Assembly (NCBI RefSeq): GCF_000159015.1 | Contig: NZ_DS999540.1 | Location: 124,001 to 188,000 of the forward strand | Length of the DNA: 64,000 nt | Direction of reading: 5' to 3' | Source: Gleimia coleocanis DSM 15436 | GTDB taxonomy: Bacteria; Actinomycetota; Actinomycetes; Actinomycetales; Actinomycetaceae | Part shown: positions 25,961 through 35,425 of the stretch, piece after piece | How the letters are laid out: the number at the start of each line of letters is the position of its first letter | Position numbering within the stretch: the first letter of the stretch is position 1 | Translations under genes and position numbers: made by a program | Notes under the pieces: model-generated | Databases searched by the model: none | Seen by the model: only the letters and a program-made list of their open reading frames with translations | What the model was told of the DNA's origin: nothing

Positions 25961-27940
25961 ATGGTTTCAGCAGGTGTTAAAAAACAAGCGTATGGCACGT
26001 GGGATTCAGTTATTACAACTGATGATATGACGGCTCGTTCAGTTTCTCTCTCCCAGGTTCGGGTTGATGGTCTTTCCACTTTCTGGGTTGAGGGACGCTC
26101 TCAAGACGGTGGCCGTAATGTTTTAATGCACCATACTAACTTTGCGGGTTCCGTAGAAGTTTTGCCGTTGATTGAGGGGACTACCCTAACTGATGTGCGG
26201 ACGCGCGTACATGAATACGGGGGACGTGCTTACGCGGTTTCTAATGGAATTATCGTTTTCTCACAGGGCAGCGATAATCGCGTTTACCTTTATGATTTAA
26301 ATAATCCGCTGCAGGGAATCCGCCCTCTGACTGAACTAAACCAGTGCCGCTACGGCGATTTTGAACTAGATTTAGTTAATCGCGTTGTTTATGCCGTTTG
26401 TGAAGATCACTCTAAAGGTGGCGAACCAAACAACTACTTGGTTTCTATTCCATTAGACGGTACGGGTGCACGCAACCCTCAGTTAGTTCGCGTGTTGTTC
26501 TCTGGCACTGACTTTGTGATGGCTCCTACGGTTTCTCCGGACGCAGATAAACTCGCTTTCGTAGTTTGGAATCACCCGCATATGCCGTGGCAGCAGTCAA
26601 CTCTGCTGGTCGCGGATATTTCCGAGGGCGCTTTGCTAGATCCTCACGTGTTAGTTGATGAACCTAACGTGAGTGTCAGCGAACCCCGCTGGACCTTGCA
26701 GGGAGACTTGATTCATATTGATGATTCCACTGGTTGGTTGAATCTCTACCGTACTGAAGGTTTTAATCCTGAAACTGCTAAGCATAATGCGGATAGTGTA
26801 GATTGGCGCCCTCGTTTGCGGACCCGTCGCCTGCACCCCGGAAACCGTAACTTCTCCCACCCAGCTTGGGCATTGGGACTGCACTCATTTGATATTTTTG
26901 ACGACGACTACTTGCTCTGTTCCTGGACTCAGGATGGCTTCTGGCATTTAGGCACAGTCCGCATTGATAACGGACAGCTGGAAGAATGGAACCTGGGCTG
27001 GTGGCCAACCGGTAACGTAAGTGTTTCTGGTGGCCGGGTGGTTATTCTCGCTGACTCTGCTACTTCGACAGCAACGGTTATCGAGATTATTGGTCACGAG
27101 GTTAAAGAACTACGTAACTCTACTTACCTAGAACTAGATCCAGCCCATGTTTCTGTTGCTAAAGCAATCTCCTGGCCAACCCGCGACGGTGAAACCTGCC
27201 ATGGTTTCTTCTATGCTCCGGTAAACCCTGATTTTATTGGTACCGATGCTGAGCTTCCGCCGCTGATTGTAATGGCTCATGGTGGCCCAACTTCTGCAAC
27301 TCGTCCAGGTCTGAACTTAGCCAAGCAGTTCTGGACTTCCCGCGGTTTTGCAGTACTTGATGTCAACTACCGGGGATCTTCTGGCTGGAGTAAAGACTAC
27401 TGCGCTAAATTGCAAGGTCAGTGGGGCGTAGTTGATGTTAATGACTGTGCGGATGGCGTGAAGTTCCTGGTTACTCATGGAATTGTTGACGGCAACCGCG
27501 TGGCTATCCGCGGTGGTTCAGCTGGTGGCTACACCACTTTGGCAGCGTTGGTTTCCTCTGATGTTTTCACTGCCGGTACTTCCCTGTATGGGATCGGTGA
27601 TATTAAGCTCCTGGCTGCTGAAACTCATAAGTTTGAGTCCCGTTACATGGAGGGCTTAGTAGGTACCGCCGATTTAGAAGATCCGGTTTACGCTGAGCGT
27701 TCACCAATCAACCATATTGAAAAGGTCACTGCCCCGCTGCTTCTGCTCCAGGGTGAGGACGATAAGGTGGTACCACCAAGCCAGGCGATTACAATGCGTG
27801 ACGCATTAGAAGCTGCTGGTCGCGTGGTTGAACTAAAAATGTACGCGGGAGAAGGCCACGGTTTCGTTAAGGCTGAAAACATTAAGGACGCGCTTGAACG
27901 TGAACTTAACTTCTACCTGCGAACCTGGGGATTGGTGTGA
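25961..27940 (+). CDS. S9 family prolyl oligopeptidase-like peptidase
   Basis: 659 residues. N-terminal beta-propeller (about 20-400) and C-terminal alpha/beta hydrolase domain (about 410-655). Nucleophile S520 in GGSAGG, the acidic residue in LLLQGEDDKVVPP, and the histidine in GEGHGF complete the triad. There is no signal peptide, so it is probably cytoplasmic and cleaves short peptides. GGAGGAAACA precedes the ATG. The stop overlaps the ClC gene start by 4 nt. It is transcribed divergently from the secreted-peptide cassette. Confidence 0.93.
   Translation: MVSAGVKKQAYGTWDSVITTDDMTARSVSLSQVRVDGLSTFWVEGRSQDGGRNVLMHHTNFAGSVEVLPLIEGTTLTDVRTRVHEYGGRAYAVSNGIIVFSQGSDNRVYLYDLNNPLQGIRPLTELNQCRYGDFELDLVNRVVYAVCEDHSKGGEPNNYLVSIPLDGTGARNPQLVRVLFSGTDFVMAPTVSPDADKLAFVVWNHPHMPWQQSTLLVADISEGALLDPHVLVDEPNVSVSEPRWTLQGDLIHIDDSTGWLNLYRTEGFNPETAKHNADSVDWRPRLRTRRLHPGNRNFSHPAWALGLHSFDIFDDDYLLCSWTQDGFWHLGTVRIDNGQLEEWNLGWWPTGNVSVSGGRVVILADSATSTATVIEIIGHEVKELRNSTYLELDPAHVSVAKAISWPTRDGETCHGFFYAPVNPDFIGTDAELPPLIVMAHGGPTSATRPGLNLAKQFWTSRGFAVLDVNYRGSSGWSKDYCAKLQGQWGVVDVNDCADGVKFLVTHGIVDGNRVAIRGGSAGGYTTLAALVSSDVFTAGTSLYGIGDIKLLAAETHKFESRYMEGLVGTADLEDPVYAERSPINHIEKVTAPLLLLQGEDDKVVPPSQAITMRDALEAAGRVVELKMYAGEGHGFVKAENIKDALERELNFYLRTWGLV
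26619..26630 (+). repeat. 12-mer repeat TTTCCGAGGGCG
   Basis: Exact copy, same strand as the S9 peptidase gene; translated I-S-E-G-A. Confidence 0.9.
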
Positions 27941-29442
27941 AATCTAAACCAGTTCGTGTCATTACCCTACCACCTCACCGAATTTTAGAAGCTACCGCGG
28001 ATCGGCTCAGACCCAAAATTTGGGTTCCGTCTAGTTGGCGGGTCTTCATTGATGCTGAGGCTCGTTCTCTTTTCCTACTCTGCTTTGCGGCGGCTCTGGT
28101 GGGGATTAGTACGGGCTTAATCGCAGCGTCTTTCCGTATCGGTTTGGAATGGGTTTTAGAACTCCGCTTCGGCTTAATTGATTTACTTGATGGTCAAGCC
28201 GTGCTAGGTTTCATCCTTTTCATTGCCGTAACCACTATTCTTACCGGCCTGTCAGCACTTTTAGTTGCTAAGGTTTCACCTGATGCGGAAGGCTCTGGTA
28301 TTCCTCGCGTTGAAGCTATCGTGAATGGGCATTTAGAACCTGGGCGTTCCCGCATTTTGCCAGTTAAATTCGTCGGCGGTTTGATGGCGATTGGGTCTGG
28401 TTTGATGCTGGGGCGTGAAGGTCCTTTGGTGCAGATGGGCGCTTCAGCTGCTTACACGGTGAATAAGTATTTTCGTTTAAAAGATGATGATCTGCGGGTC
28501 CTCATGGGAGCTGGTGCTGCCGCTGGTTTAGCAACCGCATTTAACGCTCCGATTGCCGGTGGTGTCTTCGTCCTTGAAGAGCTTCTTAAACGCTTTGATA
28601 TCCGCACTACTCTAGCGACTTTAGTGGCATCTGGAGCAGGGTTCGTTTCATCGATTCTGCTAGTGGATTCGCGTTTCGAGTTCATTATCGGCTGGGCTCC
28701 GCAAGTAACGAATACTAGTATCCACTGGGTGGTTTTAATCGGCATTCTCTGTGGTTTCTTAGGCATTATCTACAACGACTACGTAATGTGGTGTCTGCGT
28801 TTTGCTGATACTTTGAAACCACCTGCTTTTATCCGTGGCGGCGTAGTGGGCTTAGTGCTTGGTATCGTTGGCTGGTTTGCGCCCGCTATTGTTGGTGGCG
28901 GTGATAATCTCACCCAGCAGGCGCTATTAGGAAATGGCGGTTTAGGCTTAGCTGTTGCCATCTTGGCAGTGCGTTTCATTCTGGGTCCGATTTCTTACGC
29001 AGCTGGCACGCCCGGCGGCTTGTTTGCCCCGCAGTTGGTGATTGGCTCAACCCTGGGGATGATTATCGGCATCATTGCTAATAGTGTTCAGCCGAACCAT
29101 TCTCCATCTGTTCCTGCGGCAGCGTTGATTGGTTTATCCGCTTTCTTCTCTGCAACAGTACGCACGCCTATTACTGGGTTGATTTTAGCGTCAGAGATGA
29201 CTGGTAATGTCACGGCTCTTCCAGCAATGTTGGCGGCGTGTGCGGTGGCTATGTATATTGCTACGGTCGCGAAGTCTGATCCGATTTATGAACGGCTTTC
29301 TCGTCGTTTTGAACGCAATGTGGATCTGTATCGTCTGCGTAGCATGTGGCATGCAGTGGCTCAGACTGGGGCAAAGTCGATTCGCCCGTTTAAAGTCCGG
29401 CTTTCTTCTGAGAGTTCTGCTGGACGCCCTCGGAAAAAATAA
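27937..29442 (+). CDS. ClC family chloride channel or H+/Cl- antiporter
   Basis: 501 residues with about ten membrane helices. The three ClC selectivity signatures are present: GSGIPRVE, GREGPLVQMGA (with the gating glutamate) and GGLFAPQLVIGS. There are no CBS domains; the tail is short, basic and ends GRPRKK. Its start overlaps the peptidase stop (GTGA), so it is translated together with it. Confidence 0.94.
   Translation: MKSKPVRVITLPPHRILEATADRLRPKIWVPSSWRVFIDAEARSLFLLCFAAALVGISTGLIAASFRIGLEWVLELRFGLIDLLDGQAVLGFILFIAVTTILTGLSALLVAKVSPDAEGSGIPRVEAIVNGHLEPGRSRILPVKFVGGLMAIGSGLMLGREGPLVQMGASAAYTVNKYFRLKDDDLRVLMGAGAAAGLATAFNAPIAGGVFVLEELLKRFDIRTTLATLVASGAGFVSSILLVDSRFEFIIGWAPQVTNTSIHWVVLIGILCGFLGIIYNDYVMWCLRFADTLKPPAFIRGGVVGLVLGIVGWFAPAIVGGGDNLTQQALLGNGGLGLAVAILAVRFILGPISYAAGTPGGLFAPQLVIGSTLGMIIGIIANSVQPNHSPSVPAAALIGLSAFFSATVRTPITGLILASEMTGNVTALPAMLAACAVAMYIATVAKSDPIYERLSRRFERNVDLYRLRSMWHAVAQTGAKSIRPFKVRLSSESSAGRPRKK
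29425..29436 (-). repeat. 12-mer repeat TTTCCGAGGGCG
   Basis: Exact copy in minus orientation at the extreme 3' end of the ClC gene; read in the gene as R-P-R-K, the penultimate residues of the protein. Confidence 0.9.
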
Positions 29443-29466
29443 GAGATTTGAGAGCATGGTTGAAGC

Positions 29467-29880
29467 GTGACTGAGCAATCCCCAATTTACGTGACGGCGC
29501 TCGTTTTCTTTGATGAAACGGGCCGGATTCTCACAGTTCGCAAGCGCGGTACCCGGCGGTTCATGCTGGTGGGTGGAAAACCAGAACCCGGAGAGTCCTT
29601 CGCAGAAGCTGGCATTCGCGAAGCTGGTGAGGAAGTTGGGATTTCTCTTTCCGAGGGCGATTTGTCTTATCTAGGCACTTGGGAAGTACCTGCCGCCAAT
29701 GAGCCTGGCCGTTTAGTAAATGGCACTGTTTACACGGTTATTCCTAAACTGACTAACCTACCTAAGCCTAATGCTGAAATCGCTGAACTAAGGTGGTTGG
29801 ATGTTTCCCAGCCGCTCCCCGGTGATTTAGCGCCGCTGTTGGAAACACGGATTCTCCCGGCGCTAGAAAATAATAGTTAG
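29467..29880 (+). CDS. NUDIX hydrolase
   Basis: 137 residues from a GTG start. The Nudix box reads GGKPEPGESFAEAGIREAGEEVG; the position usually filled as REVREE is REAGEE, still with the metal-binding Glu residues. The substrate is unknown. It is the last gene of peptidase-ClC-NUDIX; its stop is one base from that of the convergent RNA methyltransferase gene. Confidence 0.9.
   Translation: MTEQSPIYVTALVFFDETGRILTVRKRGTRRFMLVGGKPEPGESFAEAGIREAGEEVGISLSEGDLSYLGTWEVPAANEPGRLVNGTVYTVIPKLTNLPKPNAEIAELRWLDVSQPLPGDLAPLLETRILPALENNS
29648..29659 (+). repeat. 12-mer repeat TTTCCGAGGGCG
   Basis: Exact copy, same strand as the NUDIX gene; translated L-S-E-G-D. It lies 211 bp from the oppositely oriented copy at 29425. 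Confidence 0.9.
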
Positions 29881-29881
29881 C

Positions 29882-31189
29882 TTAAGCCCTTTCGAAAACC
29901 GTCACCATTTCCACGTGGTGGGTTTGTGGGAACAGGTCCAAAGCATAGAGGTTTTGTAAATCGTAGCCGGCAGCTAAGAAGTCCTTAATATCGCGAGCAG
30001 CCGCCGCTGGGTCACAAGACACTAATACAACCCGTTCTGGTCCACTCATGCCGATTACTCGAATCAGCTCAGCTCCGGCACCTGCACGTGGTGGATCCAG
30101 CACAACTACTCGAGGGCGTTCTCCCAAATCAGACCAGGCGCGGCTCATAGACTTACCATCAACATTACCTACCCGCAGGTCACGTGGGACTTCCAAGCCA
30201 CGCAGGTTATGGCGGGCATCCTCAACTGCTTGTAAGGAACCTTCGATAGAGATTAGACGGCCTTCAGCCCCGGCAGCCTGACCTAGGAAGTAGGTAAATA
30301 AACCTGCGCCTGAGAAAAGTTCAATCACAGCGTCACCAGGACGCACTTGCGCTTCGTCTAGCACAATCTGTACTAAGTCCTGTGGAGCCGACTTATGTGC
30401 CTGCCAAAAACCCTGCGATTGAACGCTGAAGTTAGTTTCCAAATCCCCATAGGAAACTTTCCAATCAGCAAAGTTCTCAACCCGACGACCACTGGCGTTA
30501 AAAGTCTGATTTCCGATTACAACGCGACGACCGCCCCCATTTGGAGCAATCGCGCGTACACGCTTTCCAGGGCGCCACAAACGCTGCCACTTAGAATCCC
30601 CAAGCAGCCCAAGCTCAAGGATAGCTTCAACCGCTAAAGGCATATCCTCAAGTTCCACAAGTTCATTAGAAAGAGCTTTAGACATAGCTAAACGCCCGTT
30701 CGCGGAAACCTCAAACTCTACGCGCGTGCGAGAGTGCAGACCATCCCCAGAGACATCTGCAGAAGCAGGTAGAACCTCAATCTTCCCTACGGCTTTAGTA
30801 ACCGCAGCAACTACAGCTTCCCCACCGATGCGGCGCAACTGATCTTGAATAACCGCCGCTTTCCACTCACGCTGATACGCAAGCTGCACGTGGCCTAAGT
30901 CAGCTCCCCCAACCCCATCTGGACCTGCTACAGACCAAATCTGTGGCTGGCGGTACTCGCTGGCTTGATGTATGGCGATCGCATCGCCGAAAGACACCTT
31001 AGAACGCTTCTTCGTTAGCTGTACGTCAACAATCTCACCCGGCAAAGCGTGAGAAACAAAAACAGGTTTGCCATCACTATCAACAGCGAAACAAGTGCCA
31101 CCATGAGCAGGGCGAAGTACCTCAACGCCCTCGAGAATTCCTAAATCAGCCCGCTTGCCAACGGTTGGTACGAACTTGCCCATGCTCAC
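29882..31189 (-). CDS. TRAM domain 5-methyluridine RNA methyltransferase
   Basis: 435 residues of the RumA/TrmA family. N-terminal TRAM-like domain (about 15-75), SAM-binding motif ELFSGAGLFTYFL (about 310-322), VVLDPPRAGAG and catalytic cysteine in VLVSCDPAAAARD (about 395-407). It lacks the four-cysteine iron-sulfur cluster seen in E. coli RumA. The target (rRNA or tRNA uridine) cannot be assigned. Its start overlaps the stop of the KimA-like gene (ATGA/GTGA type), a conserved actinobacterial pairing. Confidence 0.9.
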   Translation of the reverse strand: MSMGKFVPTVGKRADLGILEGVEVLRPAHGGTCFAVDSDGKPVFVSHALPGEIVDVQLTKKRSKVSFGDAIAIHQASEYRQPQIWSVAGPDGVGGADLGHVQLAYQREWKAAVIQDQLRRIGGEAVVAAVTKAVGKIEVLPASADVSGDGLHSRTRVEFEVSANGRLAMSKALSNELVELEDMPLAVEAILELGLLGDSKWQRLWRPGKRVRAIAPNGGGRRVVIGNQTFNASGRRVENFADWKVSYGDLETNFSVQSQGFWQAHKSAPQDLVQIVLDEAQVRPGDAVIELFSGAGLFTYFLGQAAGAEGRLISIEGSLQAVEDARHNLRGLEVPRDLRVGNVDGKSMSRAWSDLGERPRVVVLDPPRAGAGAELIRVIGMSGPERVVLVSCDPAAAARDIKDFLAAGYDLQNLYALDLFPQTHHVEMVTVFERA

Positions 31190-33063
31190 TGCCCCATCTC
31201 TAAACTAGTATTTAAATCATTAGACCAAGGAACTAAAGTTACCATTACGCCGGGTTCCTTATCCAATGCGCGACGCAACTGACGCAATTCCGCGTTATGT
31301 ACTCGATTTTGAATCTTATAGTTGAAAACCACATGCGGAATAACCACATTAATTAACCGGTTAGGGTTATCTTGGCGAATGCGGCGAATATGATCAATCA
31401 CAGACTGATGCACTCGAATGGAAGTAGCCTCAATAATCGTTAACTCCACATCCAACTGTAAATCCTGCCAACGCTGAATCTGCTGTGCCGTGTCATCACC
31501 ACCGCGATCAACGTGAATAACTTCCAAAGAATATGGACGCGTCGCCTGAATCCAGTGCACCGCGCGTTGCACTACCGGACCCAAATCAGATGCCATCACC
31601 ATGTAATGCACGCGCCCCGGTACAATCGGATCACTAACGGTCTTTTCACCAGCCCCACCACCGTAATACAAGTAGTGACTGCGAATCATATAAATCACAA
31701 TGTACAGCAAGCCAATCGCCAAGGCTGCTACCCAAGTGCCTTCTTTCAAATCAGCAATTAAAAACGCAATCAAAACAATGAAGCTGACGATTACCCCGCC
31801 TAAGGCTACAAGTTTTGCCTTCTTCATAGTTTTCCTCTCATGTGAATGGCCCTCGTGACGCAGCCGACGTCGCCAGTAAAGCCACGCAGCCAAACGGCTC
31901 AAAATCAACGAGATTAAGCCAGAAGCGACCACAATCGGAATAATCAGCTCAAACTCACCATCACTCAGCAGCAAAATCCCAATCGCCACCACAAGCAACA
32001 AAGCTGTATTACTACCGGTTAAAGAAAGAACTCTGGAAATATGCAACGGCAATAATGAAAAGTTAGATAGTTCTTCAGCAACTTTTTCAGCATCATCTAA
32101 CACCATGCGCGCTGCAAAGAACGTACACGCAAACAGCAGGAATCCGAAACCAGCTAAAACTACCGGTGGAATGTGGATAATCCGCAAAGCGTTAAAAACT
32201 GTGTACTCGCGAAGCAGAAAAGCACCCGAGTCAATATCTGCTACGTTAGTAAAGACCCCAACAGTGACCACGCCAGTCGCGAAAGTAAGCGCCACCATCG
32301 AAGCAGTCGCAGAACGTGCCCGCTCCTTCGAATAAATCGCCAAGTCAGTTGCCAAGTGACGCATCAAAATCGCCGGTGTCATGGCAGTGACCAGCGCCGT
32401 GAACAAAGCAATCAAAATCCGCCCAGCAGAATCAGAACGTGATGCGACTTCCCTTGAAACGTTCGCTAAATCTTCAGAACCAGTCGTTAAGAAATAGGGC
32501 GAAGCCCCAATCATGCCGATAATCAAAACTAAAAGCACAGTTAGCGTCACTAATACCAGTCCGGAAGCTATTTTTGTGTAGCGACGCTTATCGAAAGCCA
32601 CTGAAACTACTGCAGCGATTGCCCCTACTAATGCAAATACTATACGTTGCGAAATGTACTGAGGGAAAGCCGAAATGATAAAGAACGACATTGTTGCTGA
32701 CAGCAAAGCAAAAGTCGAAATATGTTCAATGATGATAGCCACTGCAGCGAGTGTGGACATACGTGGTCCCAGCTCCGCATCAAGCTGCGCGAAGTCACCC
32801 ACATGCTTGTGGCGGCTTCGTAACACTGGCTCGCCAGATACTACCAGTAGCATTCCCAGCGGTAAGCACAGCAGGGAAATCCAAACTGCGATGGAAGTAT
32901 CTAGGTTCCCTAATGGTTGCAGTGCCCGAATAACCTCATCTGTCATCCAAATTGGCGCGGTCACAAATAGAGAAGCCATTGCCCCGAAACGGGCATAGTT
33001 TTGCAGGGGACGACCCTGGATGGTGGTTCCTCTTGTTCTCTGATTTGTGGTTTTTTGTGCCAT
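31186..33063 (-). CDS. APC superfamily permease, KimA-like potassium importer
   Basis: 625 residues: about twelve membrane helices (to about 470) followed by a ~150-residue cytoplasmic domain with a universal-stress-like fold. The C-terminal segment with VVIPHVVFNY, VHNAELRQLRRAL and GVMVTLVPW parallels the end of KimA, the c-di-AMP-controlled K+ importer of Bacillus. The divergent partner genes encode paired TrkA/RCK proteins, which also points to potassium. Family databases usually label such proteins only as APC permeases. A -10-like TAGATAAT lies within 11 nt of the ATG, suggesting a leaderless or very short leader. Confidence 0.82.
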   Translation of the reverse strand: MAQKTTNQRTRGTTIQGRPLQNYARFGAMASLFVTAPIWMTDEVIRALQPLGNLDTSIAVWISLLCLPLGMLLVVSGEPVLRSRHKHVGDFAQLDAELGPRMSTLAAVAIIIEHISTFALLSATMSFFIISAFPQYISQRIVFALVGAIAAVVSVAFDKRRYTKIASGLVLVTLTVLLVLIIGMIGASPYFLTTGSEDLANVSREVASRSDSAGRILIALFTALVTAMTPAILMRHLATDLAIYSKERARSATASMVALTFATGVVTVGVFTNVADIDSGAFLLREYTVFNALRIIHIPPVVLAGFGFLLFACTFFAARMVLDDAEKVAEELSNFSLLPLHISRVLSLTGSNTALLLVVAIGILLLSDGEFELIIPIVVASGLISLILSRLAAWLYWRRRLRHEGHSHERKTMKKAKLVALGGVIVSFIVLIAFLIADLKEGTWVAALAIGLLYIVIYMIRSHYLYYGGGAGEKTVSDPIVPGRVHYMVMASDLGPVVQRAVHWIQATRPYSLEVIHVDRGGDDTAQQIQRWQDLQLDVELTIIEATSIRVHQSVIDHIRRIRQDNPNRLINVVIPHVVFNYKIQNRVHNAELRQLRRALDKEPGVMVTLVPWSNDLNTSLEMGQ

Positions 33064-33103
33064 AGTATTATCTAGTCTACCTGCCTACTGGTAAGTTAGT
33101 AGT

Positions 33104-33769
33104 GTGCATTTTGTTGTAATGGGAGCGGGTCGCGTGGGTACTGCCCTCGCCACCCTGCTAGATGAGCGTGGCCACTCAGTGGCAGTTATTGACCAAAACC
33201 CTGACGCATTCAGGAAACTACCCTCGACTTTCTCTGGGCGTCGAGTTACCGGAGTAGGTTTTGACCGGGATACTCTCCGTCAGGCAGGCATTGAAAAAGC
33301 CTACGCTTTTGCGGCAGTTTCTAACGGCGACAACTCTAATATTATCTCTGCTCGCGTAGTTCGTGAGACGTTCAATATCGACCGCGTAGTTGCCCGCATT
33401 TATGACCCCACACGTGCTGAAGTTTATGAACGGTTAGGTATCCCCACGGTGGCAACTGTCCGCCGTACGACAGAAGCTGTGTTGAACTGGATGATGCCTC
33501 CAGATGCAAACCAAGTGTGGGCGCACCCCACTGGTTCAGTAAGTTTAGTTAAGTCTCGTCCAGCTGACTCTTGGTGGGGTATTGATTTCCAAACCGTTGA
33601 GAAACTTCTGGGACACCGGATTGCTTTCGTTTCCCGTCTGGGAATTGTGCAAGAAGTTAAGCCGGGCATGGTTTTACAAGAAAATGATGAGATTTACGTG
33701 GCGATTTCCGGTCAGGATATTGTCCCAGTGCGAGAGCTTTTAGTTAAAGCTCCTCCTACAGAGGTTTAA
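33104..33769 (+). CDS. TrkA-type RCK protein, first of pair
   Basis: 221 residues from GTG at 33104. RCK_N Rossmann domain with GAGRVGTALATLL and acidic D31 area VIDQNPD (NAD-type binding), then an RCK_C domain from about 140. Such pairs are known as CeoB/CeoC in actinobacteria and gate potassium transport by sensing nucleotides. It is divergent from the KimA-like gene with only 40 bp between starts, so expression is probably linked. There is no TrkH/TrkG pore gene nearby. Confidence 0.9.
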   Translation: MHFVVMGAGRVGTALATLLDERGHSVAVIDQNPDAFRKLPSTFSGRRVTGVGFDRDTLRQAGIEKAYAFAAVSNGDNSNIISARVVRETFNIDRVVARIYDPTRAEVYERLGIPTVATVRRTTEAVLNWMMPPDANQVWAHPTGSVSLVKSRPADSWWGIDFQTVEKLLGHRIAFVSRLGIVQEVKPGMVLQENDEIYVAISGQDIVPVRELLVKAPPTEV

Positions 33770-33774
33770 GAATA

Positions 33775-34464
33775 ATGCAGATTGTGATTGCAGGAGCTGG
33801 TTCCGTAGGGCGTTCTATCGCACGTGAATTGCTTTCAAAGGGTCATGAGGTTACTTTGATTGACCGTCACCCGGATCAAATGCGCGTAGCTTCAGTAGCT
33901 CAAGCTGACTGGGTTTTAGCGGATGCTTGTTCTCCAGATTCCCTCCGCGAAGCTGGCGTCGGTACTTGTGATGTGATGGTCGCTGCTACCGGTGATGATA
34001 AAGCGAACCTGGTTATTTCCCTGCTCGCTAAAACAGAGTATGGGGTTCCCCGTGTAGTTGCCCGCGTTAACAATCCGAAAAATGAATGGATGTTCGATGA
34101 AGCTTGGGGCGTGGATGTCCGCGTCTCTACCCCACGTGTGATGACCGCCCTCGTGGAAGAAGCCGTATCCGTAGGCGTTTTGGTTCCGCTTTTCGAATTC
34201 CACGAGGCCGGTGCTGCCTTGTATTCCTACACTATCGGGGCGGATTCTGCGGCACTTGACTTGAAGATTGGTAAGCTCGGTCTGCCCGGGGATGCCAAGA
34301 TTCTAAGTATTCTCAGAGACGACGCTCCCTTGGATTCCATTCAGGATGTTGCAATTGAAGCTGGTGACCAGTTAGTACTGATGCTTTCTTCCAAGGAAGC
34401 ATCTCTTCGCGCTGATGTTGAGTTAGCCCTGGGGCCGAAACGGTCTGAGAAGAACCCAGCTTAG
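33775..34464 (+). CDS. TrkA-type RCK protein, second of pair
   Basis: 229 residues. RCK_N with GAGSVGRSIARELL and LIDRHPDQ, RCK_C from about 140. It starts 5 nt after the preceding trkA paralogue. Its 3' end overlaps the convergent DUF3159 gene by 42 bp. Confidence 0.9.
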   Translation: MQIVIAGAGSVGRSIARELLSKGHEVTLIDRHPDQMRVASVAQADWVLADACSPDSLREAGVGTCDVMVAATGDDKANLVISLLAKTEYGVPRVVARVNNPKNEWMFDEAWGVDVRVSTPRVMTALVEEAVSVGVLVPLFEFHEAGAALYSYTIGADSAALDLKIGKLGLPGDAKILSILRDDAPLDSIQDVAIEAGDQLVLMLSSKEASLRADVELALGPKRSEKNPA

Positions 34465-35091
34465 CCAAACACAAAGCACAAACGGTGGAATCCCCAGGAT
34501 TAATTTCAAAATCCCCAGGACGGTGACGTTTCCAGCCAGCCAGAAAGGTAGCTGGATACCAACCCGCAGTATGAAAAGACCTGCCCAAATCCAAGAAACG
34601 ATACGGGCAGCGCGTAATAGTTTATTTGCGTTGTGTTCTGCTATGTATGCGGTATTCTTCCACCATTTCCATGGCAGGTTCCAAAATAGGCACAACGCCA
34701 TTGCTGCTACTGGAAATCCAATGAGGTTCGCAATGGTGATAACCGAACCGTAGGCAGTGCCTGTGATTAACCCAAATGCGAAGAAATTTTCTCCCCTACC
34801 GCTAAACCATGCCCAGGCCACGCCGATAGCTACCCCAATGGCTCCTGAAAAAGCGTAGGTTAAGGATTTTTTCTCTAGCATTCGCAGTCCCATAAAGACT
34901 GCGGTCAACGCTAGCGCCCCACCCAGAGGATACTTAAGCTGATGGGTTAGAGCGTACAAAACTACAAAAACTAAACCAGGAAGGGTTGATTCTAACATCC
35001 CTCGCCAGCCGCCAACGGTTTCTAAAATATCGAAGTTATCGCTATCTAACTGCTTTTGCATAAAAGAGTTCGGCAGGTTTTCTGGTTTCAT
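34423..35091 (-). CDS. DUF3159 membrane protein
   Basis: 222 residues with five or six predicted membrane helices (for example LPGLVFVVLYALT, LALTAVFMGLRML, AIGVAIGVAWAWF). DUF3159 is an actinobacterial family of unknown function, always near the OB-fold and DUF3710 genes as here. The last 14 codons overlap the convergent trkA gene. Thirteen bases separate it from the OB-fold gene upstream. Confidence 0.9.
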   Translation of the reverse strand: MKPENLPNSFMQKQLDSDNFDILETVGGWRGMLESTLPGLVFVVLYALTHQLKYPLGGALALTAVFMGLRMLEKKSLTYAFSGAIGVAIGVAWAWFSGRGENFFAFGLITGTAYGSVITIANLIGFPVAAMALCLFWNLPWKWWKNTAYIAEHNANKLLRAARIVSWIWAGLFILRVGIQLPFWLAGNVTVLGILKLILGIPPFVLCVWLSWVLLRPFRPQG

Positions 35092-35103
35092 TTTGTCCTC
35101 TAA

Positions 35104-35403
35104 TCAATCTAAGAAAATCTCTTGCGGGTTCTCTTTTAGCAGCTGGTAGCGAGGGTTAATCATTTGCGGATATCCCGTCCCTAAAGAAACCATGCCAGTA
35201 ACTTGGATGGTCTCCCCCACAGCTACACCGCCGATTACTTTCCGCCCGAGCCAGGTAATTAAAAGAGACCCTGAATCGTCTCTTAAAGTAGCTTTCACAT
35301 AGGGGCTTTCAGAGCGCGCGGAGAACGTAATCGACGCTACCCGCGCTTCGACAGTGCAGATGCTCCTATCTGCACATTTGCTGATTTTAATCGGCTTATT
35401 CAT
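35104..35403 (-). CDS. OB-fold nucleic acid binding protein
   Basis: 99 residues with one OB fold: VEARVASITFSARSESPYVKATLRDD then GSLLITWLGR and ETIQVTGMVSLGTGYPQMINPRY, resembling RecG/tRNA-anticodon OB domains. Short stand-alone forms of this kind are conserved between DUF3710 and DUF3159 in actinobacteria. The ligand is unknown. Confidence 0.88.
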   Translation of the reverse strand: MNKPIKISKCADRSICTVEARVASITFSARSESPYVKATLRDDSGSLLITWLGRKVIGGVAVGETIQVTGMVSLGTGYPQMINPRYQLLKENPQEIFLD

Positions 35404-35425
35404 TAAAATCTGCCAACTGAATAAA

